Positions 26,466 through 36,120 of a stretch of DNA of 64,000 nt are shown piece by piece. Location: contig PAQM01000005.1 of assembly GCA_002709305.1 (NCBI GenBank), positions 109,627 through 173,626 of the forward strand. Reading direction: 5' to 3'. The notes under the pieces were generated by a model. That model worked only from the letters and a program-made list of their open reading frames with translations, did no database searches and had not been told where the DNA came from. The stretch's first letter is position 1. Each line of letters opens with the position of its first letter. This stretch comes from Crocinitomicaceae bacterium. GTDB lineage: Bacteria; Bacteroidota; Bacteroidia; Flavobacteriales_D; Crocinitomicaceae. The translations under genes and the position numbers were made by a program.

Positions 26466-29114
26466 TTGAATTTCAAACATACATATATTCTTTTGATTTT
26501 TACATTTTTTTTAATAGGGTGTAACCAAACAAAATATATTCCTGAGGGAAAGTATCTTTTAAAGAAGAATATAATTTATCAATCTGGTCAAAAATTGGAT
26601 AAAGAGGATTTAAATTCTATTATTCGTCAACAACCTAACTATAATAATTTAGGTATAAAATGGAAATTAATTGCTTTTAATTTAGTTGATTCAACAAAAG
26701 TGGCCAAAAAAAGATTATTGAAGAATAAAAAACAATCTTTAAAAAACTTTAAACGAGTTAAACGTCAATATAAAATAAATAATAGACGAAAAAATAATGC
26801 TATAAAAAAGGGTGATTCTTATTACACTGAAAGAATAATTTCTTTGAAGGATACTATTGAACCTAGACTGTTTTTAAGGGAATGGTATAAATATAAAATA
26901 GGTGAGCCGCCAAAGATATTTGATAGTGTTTTGTTCATAAAATCAATTAATCAGTTTCGAAGCTATTTAAAAAACAAAGGTTTTTATTATTCTGATGTAA
27001 AAGGGTCCGTTGCTTATAATAAAAAAAAGTGTATTGTATCGTATTTTATAAAAACTGGGAAACGATTTAATATTGATAGTGTATACTTTTTGAGTGAAAA
27101 CTCTAATATGATTGAAAAGTATCAAGAATATTTAAAACAAGGAGATAATCCACTAATAAATATGCCATTTGATACTGATTTATTAGACGAACATCGTTTG
27201 AAAGTTTCAAAATATTTTAGAAATAATGGTTTTTATGGTTTTAGTCAAAACCATATATCATTTTTTGCTGACACTATAAATAAGAATTTTTCTATTCATC
27301 TAGGTGTTTATTTTAAAAATAGATTGTCTAATTCTAATATTAAGAATGATACTTTAGTTAAAATTCCTCATACTAAAACTTTTATAAATAATGTGTTTTT
27401 TCACATTTCAGATACTTTGGGTTTTAAAGGTTCATTTTCTGAATATATAAATACACACGGATTAAATAAGTTTGATGGAAATTTTTTACGAACATTAGAT
27501 ACAACTATTTATAAAAAATTATTAGATAGAAAATCTAAAAATGTTGATCTTTCTCAAGCATATTATTTCACTCATAATGGACCAATTTCTATTAAACCAA
27601 GTATTTTAGAAGCTCAAAATTATTTAGAGATAGATGAAATTTATTCTGAAAAGAATTTAGAGAAAACATATTTGAGTTTATTACAGTTAGATCTTTTTCA
27701 AACAATTAAAATGGATTTAATTGAAACTGATGTAATGGGTTGTGTTGATGCACATTATTATTTAATACCTAAAAAGAAACAAAGTTTTGATTTTGAACCA
27801 AGAGCTACTAATTCTAATGGTTACCTTGGTGTTTCAACTACTTTTAATTATACTAATAGAAATTTATTTAAAGGTGCAGAAAATTTAATCATCTCATTAT
27901 CAGGTGGATTTGAGTCTCAACCTCCAATTTTTGATAAAACGATTGATGGTGATAAGATACAAACTGCAGCGCGTAGTTTTAATACTTTTGAATTGAGTCC
28001 AAGTACTTCATTAGAAATGCCAGGATTTTTTCCATTTAGATTAAGTCATTTAGTTAAAAAAATGCGACCGAAAACAGTATTTTCAACAGCATATAATTTT
28101 CAAAAAAGAATTGATTTTTATCAGGGTACTTTTCAAATGAATTATTTATGGAAATTTTTTGCTAAAAAAACGATGATTTTTCAGAGTGGATTTCCATTAT
28201 TATCTGTTATCGAATATGTCAATATTGATAAAAGTGAAAATTTTGAAAATAAATTGAATCAGATTAATGATTTATTCTTAATAAATGCATATAGCAATCA
28301 ATTTGTTTGGCAAGATTGGAAATTTACTTTTGAATATAATATAGGTGAAAGAGAAAATAGAAGGGGAGATTCTCAATTAAATTTCACATCTTCCATTGAT
28401 CTTGCTGGTAATTTTTTATCATTATTTAAAAAATATCAGGATAAAGTTGACAATCGCTATGTTATTTTTGGTATCAGTTATGCTCAATTTTTTAGATTGG
28501 ATAATAATTTTATTTATTCTAAAAAAATCAAGAAAGATTTGAGTTTACATTATAGAATAACTGCAGGTGGTGGATTGCCATATGGTAATTCAAATTCCTC
28601 GCTTCCTTATGATTACAGTTTTTTTGCAGGTGGGGCAAATGATAATCGTGGATGGAGGACACGTGCTTTAGGACCTGGTTCATACAAGTATTATTTAGAC
28701 ACAAATCGAAGTGCTATTCAAATTGGTGATATACGTTTTGGAGCTTCTGCTGAGTTTAGATTTCCTTTTAATTCTATATTTAAAGGTGCATTATTCTTTG
28801 ATGCTGGAAATATTTGGACAATATCAGAAGATCCAAATAGGAAGGGTGGAAAATTTTCTAATAGTTGGTATAAAGAAATTGCTATTGCAAGTGGTTTTGG
28901 ATTAAGAGTAGATTTAGAATATTTTATTATACGTGTTGATCTAGGCTTTCCAATAATGAATCCTGCATTACCAAAAGGGTCTAAGTGGGTATTTCAGTCT
29001 CGTGACAATTACTATGCTGAAGGAATTGAAGAATTTGGTTTGGATTCTTATGAAGAATATTTGCCATCACCCTTTATCCCCACTTTTCATTTTGGAATAG
29101 GTTATCCATTCTAG
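26466..29114 (+). CDS. tamL: TamL: TamA/BamA-like outer-membrane barrel lipoprotein
   Basis: TamL is the Bacteroidota lipoprotein version of the Omp85-type insertase TamA, thought to work with TamB in outer-membrane biogenesis. The 882 residues start with a lipoprotein signal (ILLIFTFFLIGC, Cys near 19), then CNQTKYIPEGKYLLKKN, typical of the family. POTRA-like repeats cover roughly 150-420. The Omp85 barrel starts near 435 (SFDFEPRATNSNGYLGVSTT). Barrel motifs include PYDYSFFAGGANDNRGWRTR, with the family's lid-loop RGW motif, and GALFFDAGNIW. The last strand ends with aromatic PF, as in outer-membrane barrels. The start is TTG; only it retains the full signal. Confidence 0.92.
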   Translation: MNFKHTYILLIFTFFLIGCNQTKYIPEGKYLLKKNIIYQSGQKLDKEDLNSIIRQQPNYNNLGIKWKLIAFNLVDSTKVAKKRLLKNKKQSLKNFKRVKRQYKINNRRKNNAIKKGDSYYTERIISLKDTIEPRLFLREWYKYKIGEPPKIFDSVLFIKSINQFRSYLKNKGFYYSDVKGSVAYNKKKCIVSYFIKTGKRFNIDSVYFLSENSNMIEKYQEYLKQGDNPLINMPFDTDLLDEHRLKVSKYFRNNGFYGFSQNHISFFADTINKNFSIHLGVYFKNRLSNSNIKNDTLVKIPHTKTFINNVFFHISDTLGFKGSFSEYINTHGLNKFDGNFLRTLDTTIYKKLLDRKSKNVDLSQAYYFTHNGPISIKPSILEAQNYLEIDEIYSEKNLEKTYLSLLQLDLFQTIKMDLIETDVMGCVDAHYYLIPKKKQSFDFEPRATNSNGYLGVSTTFNYTNRNLFKGAENLIISLSGGFESQPPIFDKTIDGDKIQTAARSFNTFELSPSTSLEMPGFFPFRLSHLVKKMRPKTVFSTAYNFQKRIDFYQGTFQMNYLWKFFAKKTMIFQSGFPLLSVIEYVNIDKSENFENKLNQINDLFLINAYSNQFVWQDWKFTFEYNIGERENRRGDSQLNFTSSIDLAGNFLSLFKKYQDKVDNRYVIFGISYAQFFRLDNNFIYSKKIKKDLSLHYRITAGGGLPYGNSNSSLPYDYSFFAGGANDNRGWRTRALGPGSYKYYLDTNRSAIQIGDIRFGASAEFRFPFNSIFKGALFFDAGNIWTISEDPNRKGGKFSNSWYKEIAIASGFGLRVDLEYFIIRVDLGFPIMNPALPKGSKWVFQSRDNYYAEGIEEFGLDSYEEYLPSPFIPTFHFGIGYPF
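26474..26481 (-). promoter_or_regulatory. Candidate -7 promoter box for the TrmH-family gene, inside tamL
   Basis: The minus strand reads TATGTTTG, matching TAnnTTTG, located within codons 3-6 of tamL. It implies transcription from about 26467 and a leader of about 40 bases to the TTG at 26425. Confidence 0.45.
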
Positions 29115-29116
29115 AT

Positions 29117-31396
29117 TTATTCTTGAATAATTTTTAGTTTAGCAAATCTTAATAGTACTATTTTTGATCCATGATGAGGGAAGAAAATTGTAGCTTTTTG
29201 ATTGGCTCCTTTTCCATCTATAGATGTTATTTTACCTTTGCCAAAACGATTGTGTTTAACATTATACCCTACTTTTAAATCACTATTTATAGTTTCATTT
29301 ATTTTGGGATCATAATGTAAATCATTTAATTTTTTTAATGAATTTGATTTGAATATTTTGTTTGTTTTTAAACCAAAATCTTGTCTTATTTTATTTGATA
29401 GTGATCTTGATTTACCTTGGTCATTTTCTTCGAAATTTAAAAATTTCGGTTCTATTTCGTTAATAAAACGGCTAGGTTCAGATGTGATTAAATTACCCCA
29501 CTGAAAACGAGATGTTGCATAAGACAATGTGCAATTTTCTTTTGCTCGAGTTATAGCAACATAAAATAATCTTCTTTCTTCTTCTAAATCTTTACGCGTG
29601 CTTAAAGACATTTGTGATGGAAATAGGTTCTCTTCTAGACCAACTAAATAAATGTTTTTATACTCAAGCCCTTTACTTGAATGAATAGTCATTAGATTAA
29701 TATGGTTTTTATCGTTCTTTTCACTTTTTTCATCAATATCTTCATTTGTTAAAAGAGCAATATCTAGCATAAATTCGCTTAGAGAATTTGATTCTTTACT
29801 TGTTCTTGAATTAACGAATGATTTTATACCAGATAAAAGTTCTTCAACATTTTGATATTTTTCAACTTCTGTAGGTCCCTTATCTTTTTCTGAATATAGT
29901 TCTTTTAAAATTCCAGATGAAGTTGCAATATCTTTAGCTATTGTATAGGCGTCTTTATTATTTATTTGTGCACTAAAACTTTTAATCATCGTAGTAAACT
30001 CTGCTATTTTCTTTTTTGCTCCATTACTTATATTAACGTTATATTCATTAATGTTTTCAAAAACATTCCAATTATTAACACCTTGTTCATGGGCGCTAAT
30101 AATAATTTTTTCATATGAGGTTTTTCCAATTCCTCGTTTTGGGTAATTATAAATTCTTTTAAGGGCTTCTTCATCTTTATTATTTGCTATTATTCGGAAA
30201 TAAGCTAATAAGTCTTTGATTTCTTTTCTTTGGTAAAATGAAATTCCTCCATAAATTTTATAAGGAATATTTAATTTTCTTAATGATTCTTCAAATGCTC
30301 TTGACTGTTTGTTTGTACGATATAAAATGGCAATTTCATTAAAATTCACTTTTTCAAAATTGATGATTTCATGAATTTTTTTTGTTATTATTTTTCCCTC
30401 TTCATTGTCGGAATAGCATCGAATTACATTAATTTTATTTCCTTCTGAATTGTTAGTCCATACTCTTTTTTTTATTTGATCTTTATTATTAGAAATTACT
30501 CCATTAGCTGCTTCTACAATATTTTTGGTGCTTCTATAGTTTTGTTCAAGTTTGAATAATTTAAAATCAGGGTAATCTTTTTTAAAATTTAAAATATTTT
30601 GAATATTGGCTCCACGGAATGAATAAATACTTTGTGCATCATCCCCAACCACACATATATTTTCATTAACAGCTGCAAGTTTTTTAACAATTAAATATTG
30701 TGCGTAATTTGTGTCTTGGTACTCATCAACTAAAATATATTTGAATTTTTGTTGATAATAATTCAATGCATCAGGGAAGTCTCGAAGCAATACGTTAGTC
30801 TTATATAGTAGATCATCAAAATCCATTGCGCCTGCATTTAAACATCTATTGACGTATGTTTTGTATATTAAACCTATCTCAGGTCTTTTTGTCATCTTAT
30901 CCTCCATTTGAATTTCTGAGTCTGCTTGATATACTTCTGGAGAAATTAAATTATTTTTTGCAGATGAAATTCTAGATAAAATATTATTTGTGTTGTATGT
31001 TTTATCATCTAAATTTAGGCCTTTTATTATATCTTTTATTAAACTTTTAGAATCTTGTGAATCGTAGATTGTGAAGTTACTTGGGTAACCAATTCTATCA
31101 GCGTTTAATCTAAGTATTCTTGAAAAGACAGAGTGAAATGTTCCCATTGTAATATTAAGCGCTTCATTATTCCCTATGATATTACTAATTCGATTAGTCA
31201 TTTCACGTGCAGCCTTATTTGTAAAAGTTAATGCCATTATATTGAATGGATCGATGCCATTTTTAATCATATAAGCTATACGGTATGTTAATACTCTTGT
31301 TTTTCCTGATCCAGCACCTGCAATTACCATATTAGGACCCTCAATGTTTTCTACAGCTTCTAGCTGTTCTTTATTTAATTCGTTTATAAATGACAT
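29117..31396 (-). CDS. uvrD: UvrD/PcrA-type superfamily 1 DNA helicase
   Basis: A 3'-5' DNA helicase for excision repair, mismatch repair and replication-fork maintenance. The 759 residues contain all SF1A motifs in order: LNKEQLEAVENIEGPNMVIA (Q motif) with AGAGSGKTRVL (Walker A, about 27-37), FTNKAAREM (Ia), MDFDDLL, VDEYQDTNYAQY (II), GDDAQSIYSFRGA (III), LEQNYRST (IV), MTIHSSKGLEYKN (V) and EERRLFYVAITRAK (VI). The C-terminal Tudor-like RNA-polymerase-binding region of PcrA is represented by DLKVGYNVKHNRFGKGKITS near the end, so it may couple to transcription. The stop lies two bases from that of tamL. Confidence 0.96.
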   Translation of the reverse strand: MSFINELNKEQLEAVENIEGPNMVIAGAGSGKTRVLTYRIAYMIKNGIDPFNIMALTFTNKAAREMTNRISNIIGNNEALNITMGTFHSVFSRILRLNADRIGYPSNFTIYDSQDSKSLIKDIIKGLNLDDKTYNTNNILSRISSAKNNLISPEVYQADSEIQMEDKMTKRPEIGLIYKTYVNRCLNAGAMDFDDLLYKTNVLLRDFPDALNYYQQKFKYILVDEYQDTNYAQYLIVKKLAAVNENICVVGDDAQSIYSFRGANIQNILNFKKDYPDFKLFKLEQNYRSTKNIVEAANGVISNNKDQIKKRVWTNNSEGNKINVIRCYSDNEEGKIITKKIHEIINFEKVNFNEIAILYRTNKQSRAFEESLRKLNIPYKIYGGISFYQRKEIKDLLAYFRIIANNKDEEALKRIYNYPKRGIGKTSYEKIIISAHEQGVNNWNVFENINEYNVNISNGAKKKIAEFTTMIKSFSAQINNKDAYTIAKDIATSSGILKELYSEKDKGPTEVEKYQNVEELLSGIKSFVNSRTSKESNSLSEFMLDIALLTNEDIDEKSEKNDKNHINLMTIHSSKGLEYKNIYLVGLEENLFPSQMSLSTRKDLEEERRLFYVAITRAKENCTLSYATSRFQWGNLITSEPSRFINEIEPKFLNFEENDQGKSRSLSNKIRQDFGLKTNKIFKSNSLKKLNDLHYDPKINETINSDLKVGYNVKHNRFGKGKITSIDGKGANQKATIFFPHHGSKIVLLRFAKLKIIQE

Positions 31397-31444
31397 TTAA
31401 TTTTGTCTTATTTTAATATATTATTTGAATTCATTTTTATATAA

Positions 31445-31477
31445 AATTATAAAATTAAGGTTCATAATTTTATAATT
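31445..31477. repeat. 13-bp perfect inverted repeat between uvrD and fbaA
   Basis: The arms AATTATAAAATTA (31445-31457) and TAATTTTATAATT (31465-31477) flank a 7-base loop. The position in the 184-base divergent region, about 50 bases upstream of uvrD and 100 upstream of fbaA, could make it an operator or a leader hairpin. It has no T-run to act as a terminator. Confidence 0.45.
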
Positions 31478-31580
31478 CATTAACGATAAAATATATGATA
31501 TTAATTCTTTTACTCATGATAATTAAATTTTAAGATAGATTTACTTAACTTGGTACTTTAAAAAAATTAATAATTGAATT

Positions 31581-32648
31581 ATGGGGCATGGTATTAAACT
31601 AGGCGTTGCGACTGGAGATGAAGTTCAAAAAATTTTCAAATACGCAAAAGAAAGAGAATTTGCTTTACCGGCTGTTAATGTAACTAATACTAGTACTGTA
31701 AATTCAGTGATGGAAACATCAGGAAAATTAAATTCACCTGTTATTATCCAGTTCTCAAATGGTGGTGCACAATTTTATGCCGGTAAAGGATTGTCAAATG
31801 AAAATTATAAAGCTAGTATTTTGGGTGCTATAATGGGAGCAAAACATGTGCATGAGATGGCAGAAACTTATGGAGCATGTGTTATATTACATACAGATCA
31901 TGCAGCTATGAAATTATTGCCTTGGATTGATGGTTTATTGGATGCTTCTGAATCTTATTTTAAAGAAAAAGGCAAACCATTATATAGTTCTCATATGATT
32001 GATCTTTCTGAAGAGCCTATTGAGGAAAATATTGCTATTTGTAAAAAATATCTCAGACGTATGAGTAAAATTGGTATGACACTTGAGATTGAATTAGGTA
32101 TTACAGGTGGTGAAGAGGATGGTGTTGATAATACAGATATAGATTCATCTAAATTATATACACAACCTGAAGAAGTAGCCTACGCATATCATGAGCTTTC
32201 GAAAATAAGTCCAAAGTTCACAATTGCTGCTTCTTTTGGTAATGTTCACGGAGTTTATAAACCCGGTAATGTTCAACTGACACCAAAAATTCTTTTGAAT
32301 TCGCAAGAATATATACAAAAAAAATATAATACTGGATCTAATCCTGTAGATTTTGTTTTTCATGGAGGGTCAGGATCATCAATTGATGAAATAAGAGAAG
32401 CAATAAGTTATGGAGTGATAAAAATGAATATTGATACAGATCTTCAATTTGCTTTCACTGAAGGTTGTAGAGATTATATTGATGGTAATTTAGATTATTT
32501 AAGGACTCAAATTGGAAATCCTAATGGTAAAGATTTACCAAATAAGAAATATTATGATCCTCGAAAATGGATTAGGGAAGGAGAATTAACATTCATGTCA
32601 CGTTTAGAAAGGTGTTTTGCTGATTTAAATAATATAAATACACTTTAA
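31581..32648 (+). CDS. fbaA: Class II fructose-bisphosphate aldolase
   Basis: The zinc-dependent aldolase of glycolysis and gluconeogenesis, cleaving fructose 1,6-bisphosphate into two triose phosphates. The 355 residues match the class IIA (E. coli FbaA-like) length. Seen are PAVNVTNTSTVNSVMETSG near the start, CVILHTDHAAMKLLPW with the catalytic Asp and zinc His, GMTLEIELGITGGEEDG, AASFGNVHGVYKPGNV with a zinc His, DFVFHGGSGSSIDEI with another, and KMNIDTDLQFAFT. It is followed 24 bases later by accD; this fbaA-accD order also occurs in other Bacteroidota. No TAnnTTTG box was found directly upstream. Confidence 0.97.
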   Translation: MGHGIKLGVATGDEVQKIFKYAKEREFALPAVNVTNTSTVNSVMETSGKLNSPVIIQFSNGGAQFYAGKGLSNENYKASILGAIMGAKHVHEMAETYGACVILHTDHAAMKLLPWIDGLLDASESYFKEKGKPLYSSHMIDLSEEPIEENIAICKKYLRRMSKIGMTLEIELGITGGEEDGVDNTDIDSSKLYTQPEEVAYAYHELSKISPKFTIAASFGNVHGVYKPGNVQLTPKILLNSQEYIQKKYNTGSNPVDFVFHGGSGSSIDEIREAISYGVIKMNIDTDLQFAFTEGCRDYIDGNLDYLRTQIGNPNGKDLPNKKYYDPRKWIREGELTFMSRLERCFADLNNINTL

Positions 32649-32672
32649 TTTAGTTTTTGAAAAATAAGTTTT

Positions 32673-33518
32673 ATGAGCTGGTTTAAAAGAAGTAAAGAAG
32701 GAATAACAACCTCAACCAAAGAAAAAAAAGAAACTCCTGAAGGATTATGGGAAAAATGTTCTAATTGTAAGACAATTTTTGCAGCTGATGATTTGGCAAA
32801 GAATTTTTATGTTTGTGATCGTTGCAATCATCATGAAAGAATAGGTTCTGCTCAATATTTCGATATTTTGTTCGACGATTCAAAATTTAAAGAGTTAGAT
32901 CCAAAATTAACATCAGGAGACCCTTTAAAATTTGAGGATACTAAGAAATATGTAGATCGTGTAAAGTCAACTCAAAATAAATCGGGTCTTAAAGATGCAA
33001 TTCGAACTGCTAAAGGTAAGTTAGATGGGAGATTTATTGTGATAGCGGCTATGGATTTTTCTTTTATTGGTGGTTCTATGGGTTCTGTTATGGGAGAGAA
33101 AATTTCACGAGCAATAGATGAGTCAATAAAATCAAAGTGTCCATTTATGATTATTTCTAAGTCAGGTGGAGCAAGAATGATGGAGGCAGGACTTTCGTTA
33201 ATGCAAATGGCAAAAGTTTCAGGTAAATTAGGACAATTATCTGAAGCTAAATTACCATATATATCATTTTTAACAGATCCAACTACAGGTGGTGTTACGG
33301 CTTCTTTTGCTATGTTAGGTGATATTAATATCGCTGAGCCAGATGCTTTAATAGCTTTTGCCGGACCTCGTGTTGTTAGAGAAACAATAGGTAGAGATTT
33401 ACCTGATGGTTTTCAAAAATCAGAATTTGTCTTAGAACATGGTTTTTTAGATTATATTGTAGAAAGATCAGAGCTGAAAAAAACACTATCTTTGTCTCTT
33501 AGATTATTTAAAAATTAA
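32673..33518 (+). CDS. accD: Acetyl-CoA carboxylase carboxyltransferase subunit beta
   Basis: AccD pairs with AccA to transfer the carboxyl group from biotin to acetyl-CoA, the first committed step of fatty-acid synthesis. The 281 residues carry the N-terminal zinc ribbon with Cys29, Cys32, Cys48 and Cys51 ([11 protein letters not shown] and [12 protein letters not shown]). The crotonase-like core follows: [40 protein letters not shown] and [20 protein letters not shown], ending with [20 protein letters not shown]. No accA is in the window. Probably co-transcribed with fbaA. Confidence 0.97.
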   Translation: MSWFKRSKEGITTSTKEKKETPEGLWEKCSNCKTIFAADDLAKNFYVCDRCNHHERIGSAQYFDILFDDSKFKELDPKLTSGDPLKFEDTKKYVDRVKSTQNKSGLKDAIRTAKGKLDGRFIVIAAMDFSFIGGSMGSVMGEKISRAIDESIKSKCPFMIISKSGGARMMEAGLSLMQMAKVSGKLGQLSEAKLPYISFLTDPTTGGVTASFAMLGDINIAEPDALIAFAGPRVVRETIGRDLPDGFQKSEFVLEHGFLDYIVERSELKKTLSLSLRLFKN

Positions 33519-33548
33519 GCTTAATGCTTATATAATCAAATAACTTAT

Positions 33549-33556
33549 TATCTTTG
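33549..33556 (+). promoter_or_regulatory. Candidate -7 promoter box for rpsO, within an inverted repeat
   Basis: TATCTTTG is a full match to TAnnTTTG, 46 bases before the rpsO start. It forms most of the left arm of a 7-bp inverted repeat, ATCTTTG (33550-33556) and CAAAGAT (33564-33570). No -33 TTG at standard spacing. Confidence 0.5.
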
Positions 33557-33602
33557 CACATCACAAAGATGATTACATAATAATTATTTTAATAATATTG
33601 GA

Positions 33603-33872
33603 ATGTATTTAGACACAAAAGAAAAGAAAAAGATTTTTAAAAAGCACGGAGGAAATGAATCTAATACTGGTTCTCCTGAGAGTCAAATTGCCTTGTTTTC
33701 TTATAGAATATCTCATTTAACTGAACATTTAAAAGATAATCGTAAAGATTATGGAACTCAAAGGTCTCTTCAGCTTCTAGTTGGTAAACGTAGGGGTTTA
33801 TTAGATTATTTGAAAGCCAAAGATATTGAAAGGTATCGTGCTATAGTTAAAGAATTAGGTTTACGTCGTTAA
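33603..33872 (+). CDS. rpsO: 30S ribosomal protein S15
   Basis: An 89-residue small-subunit protein that binds 16S rRNA early in assembly. The sequence is fully typical: GGNESNTGSPESQIALFSYR, then ISHLTEHLKDNRKDYGTQRS, LLVGKRRGLLDYLKAKD and RYRAIVKELGLRR. It is followed by an intrinsic terminator and then pnp, the rpsO-pnp order seen in many bacteria. An independent promoter box precedes it. Confidence 0.98.
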   Translation: MYLDTKEKKKIFKKHGGNESNTGSPESQIALFSYRISHLTEHLKDNRKDYGTQRSLQLLVGKRRGLLDYLKAKDIERYRAIVKELGLRR

Positions 33873-33896
33873 TATTCTTTAAAATATAATATTGTT

Positions 33897-33930
33897 AGGC
33901 ATTCGTTATATTCGAGTGCCTTTGTTTTTT
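33897..33930 (+). terminator. Intrinsic terminator after rpsO
   Basis: The stem is AGGCATTCG (33897-33905) with CGAGTGCCT (33913-33921): nine pairs, one of them G-U, with a 7-base loop. A T-rich tract to 33930 follows. It lies 24 bases after the rpsO stop and 46 before pnp, so pnp is reached by read-through or its own promoter. Confidence 0.8.
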
Positions 33931-33976
33931 GATAAATAAGAATGATAAAATTTAAAATAAGTAAATAATAGATAAA

Positions 33977-36115
33977 ATGAATATAGGAATAACAAAGTCC
34001 ATCACTGTAGGAGGTAAAGAAATCTTTATCGAGACCGGAAAATTAGCTAAGCAGGCTGACGGTTCTGTAGTGTTACGAATGGGCGATACAATGATTTTAG
34101 CAACTGTTGTTGCTGCAAAAGATGCTAAGGAAGGGGTGGATTTTCTACCATTAACAGTTGATTATAAAGAAAAATTTGCAGCTGATGGAAGGATTCCAGG
34201 TGGGTTCTTTAGAAGAGAAGCAAGGCCTTCAGAAAGAGAAATTTTAGTAATGAGAATTGTGGATAGAGCATTACGACCACTTTTTCCTGACGATTTTCAT
34301 TCAGAAGTACAATGTATGATGCAATTAATATCTTATGATGGTATTAATAGTCCTGACGCTTTAGTTGGATTTGCAGCATCTACAGCAATTTCCGTTTCTG
34401 ACATTCCATTTAATGGACCAATGTCTGAAGTTCGTGTTGGTCGTGTTAATGGTAAATTTATCATTAATCCTACATTAGAAGAAATGGAAATATCTGATGT
34501 TGATTGTATGATTGCTGGTACAATTGATAATATTGTAATGGTTGAAGGCGAAATGAAAGAAATTCAAGAAAATGAAATGGTTGAAATTATCAAAGTTGCT
34601 CATGAATCTATTAAATTGCAATGCCAGTTTCAACTAGATTTAGCAGCTGAAATACCAGGGACTTTTCCTAAGAGAGTTTATTCACATGAAGATCATAATG
34701 ACGATGTTCGTGATAAAGTAATGAGCTTTTGTTATAAGAAATGTAAATCAGTTGCTGAACAAGGTATATCTTCAAAAGAAAAAAGAGCAGAACTTTTTAG
34801 TGCAATAAAAGAAGAGTATATAGAATCACTTACTGATGAAGAGTTAGAACTAGAAGAAAAATATATTTCAGTGTATTTTAAATCAGCAATGAAGAAAGCT
34901 GTTAGAGATACAATGTTAGATGACAATATTCGTTTGGATGGACGTAAATTTGATGAAATTCGACCAATTTGGGCTGAAGTTGATTATCTACCAGTTGCTC
35001 ATGGTTCTGCTGTATTTACTCGTGGAGAGACTCAATCTCTAACAACATTAACCTTAGGAGGTAAGATGGATGAACAAAGAATTGATGATGTTACTTTTAC
35101 AGGTACTGTTCCTTTTATGTTACATTATAATTTTCCTCCATTTTCTACTGGCGAAGCAAGAATGCTGAGAGGTACCTCAAGACGTGAAATTGGACATGGT
35201 AATTTGGCATTAAGAGCTTTAAAGCCAATTCTTCCAGAGGATAATTCTTATACTATTCGTTTAGTTTCTGAAATTCTTGAGTCAAATGGTTCATCATCAA
35301 TGGCTACAGTATGTGCCGGAACATTAGCTTTGATGGATGGTGGTGTCCAAATTAAAGCGCCAGTATCTGGAATTGCTATGGGTTTAGTGGCTGAGAATGG
35401 TAAATTTGCTGTATTATCCGATATCTTAGGAGATGAAGATCATCTTGGAGATATGGATTTCAAAATTACTGGAACTGCAAAGGGAATAACAGCTTGTCAA
35501 ATGGATATAAAAGTTGATGGATTACCTTATGATATTTTAATTCAAGCTTTAAATCAAGCAAAAGATGGCCGTTTACATATTTTAAATAAAATGATTGAAA
35601 CTATTGCTGTTCCTAATCCAGATTTTAAACCTCATACTCCTCGTATTGAAACATTTAACGTTCCAAATGATGTTATTGGTGCAATAATAGGCCCTGGAGG
35701 TAAAATTATTCAGCAATTGCAGAAAGATACTAATACTACAATTACAATAGAAGAAATAGAAACAGGTGAGGGTAGTGTTCAGATTATGTCAAATAATGGT
35801 GATGATATGAAGAAAGCTGTTGATACAATAAAACAAATTGCTTTTCCACCTACTGTAGAAGAAGGTGCAACTTATGAAGGTAAGATAAAGTCTTTACAAG
35901 CTTATGGTGTATTTGTTGAAATTCTTCCAGGAACAGATGGTTTAATTCATATATCTGAATTTTCACATGAACGTATTTCAAAGATGGAAGATGTTTGTAA
36001 AGAAGGAGATATTGTTAAATTTAAAGTAGTAGGAAGAGATCCTAAATCTAAAAAGTTTAAACTTTCCAGAAAAGTTCTTCTTCCAAAACCAGAAGTAGAG
36101 AAATCTAATGAATAA
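33977..36115 (+). CDS. pnp: Polyribonucleotide nucleotidyltransferase (PNPase)
   Basis: PNPase is the trimeric phosphorolytic 3'-5' exoribonuclease of mRNA decay. The 712 residues show two RNase PH domains. The first contains VDFLPLTVDYKEKFAADGRI and RREARPSEREILVMRIVDRA. The second contains VFTRGETQSLTTLTLGGK, RGTSRREIGHGNLALRAL and GDEDHLGDMDFKITGTAKGI. They are followed by a KH domain (PNDVIGAIIGPGGKIIQQLQ) and an S1 domain (GATYEGKIKSLQAYGVFVEI to KFKVVGRDPKSKKFKLSRK). All expected domains are present in the standard order. An intrinsic terminator starts six bases after the stop. Confidence 0.98.
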   Translation: MNIGITKSITVGGKEIFIETGKLAKQADGSVVLRMGDTMILATVVAAKDAKEGVDFLPLTVDYKEKFAADGRIPGGFFRREARPSEREILVMRIVDRALRPLFPDDFHSEVQCMMQLISYDGINSPDALVGFAASTAISVSDIPFNGPMSEVRVGRVNGKFIINPTLEEMEISDVDCMIAGTIDNIVMVEGEMKEIQENEMVEIIKVAHESIKLQCQFQLDLAAEIPGTFPKRVYSHEDHNDDVRDKVMSFCYKKCKSVAEQGISSKEKRAELFSAIKEEYIESLTDEELELEEKYISVYFKSAMKKAVRDTMLDDNIRLDGRKFDEIRPIWAEVDYLPVAHGSAVFTRGETQSLTTLTLGGKMDEQRIDDVTFTGTVPFMLHYNFPPFSTGEARMLRGTSRREIGHGNLALRALKPILPEDNSYTIRLVSEILESNGSSSMATVCAGTLALMDGGVQIKAPVSGIAMGLVAENGKFAVLSDILGDEDHLGDMDFKITGTAKGITACQMDIKVDGLPYDILIQALNQAKDGRLHILNKMIETIAVPNPDFKPHTPRIETFNVPNDVIGAIIGPGGKIIQQLQKDTNTTITIEEIETGEGSVQIMSNNGDDMKKAVDTIKQIAFPPTVEEGATYEGKIKSLQAYGVFVEILPGTDGLIHISEFSHERISKMEDVCKEGDIVKFKVVGRDPKSKKFKLSRKVLLPKPEVEKSNE

Positions 36116-36120
36116 ATATT

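Noticed and set aside
26426-26476. N-terminal extension of the TrmH-family protein from the TTG at 26476
   Set aside because: That TTG is part of a promoter box, the extension is not seen in the family, and it would overlap tamL.
33507-33535. Terminator after accD
   Set aside because: Only a 5-bp stem (TAAGC/GCTTA) with no T-run is present.
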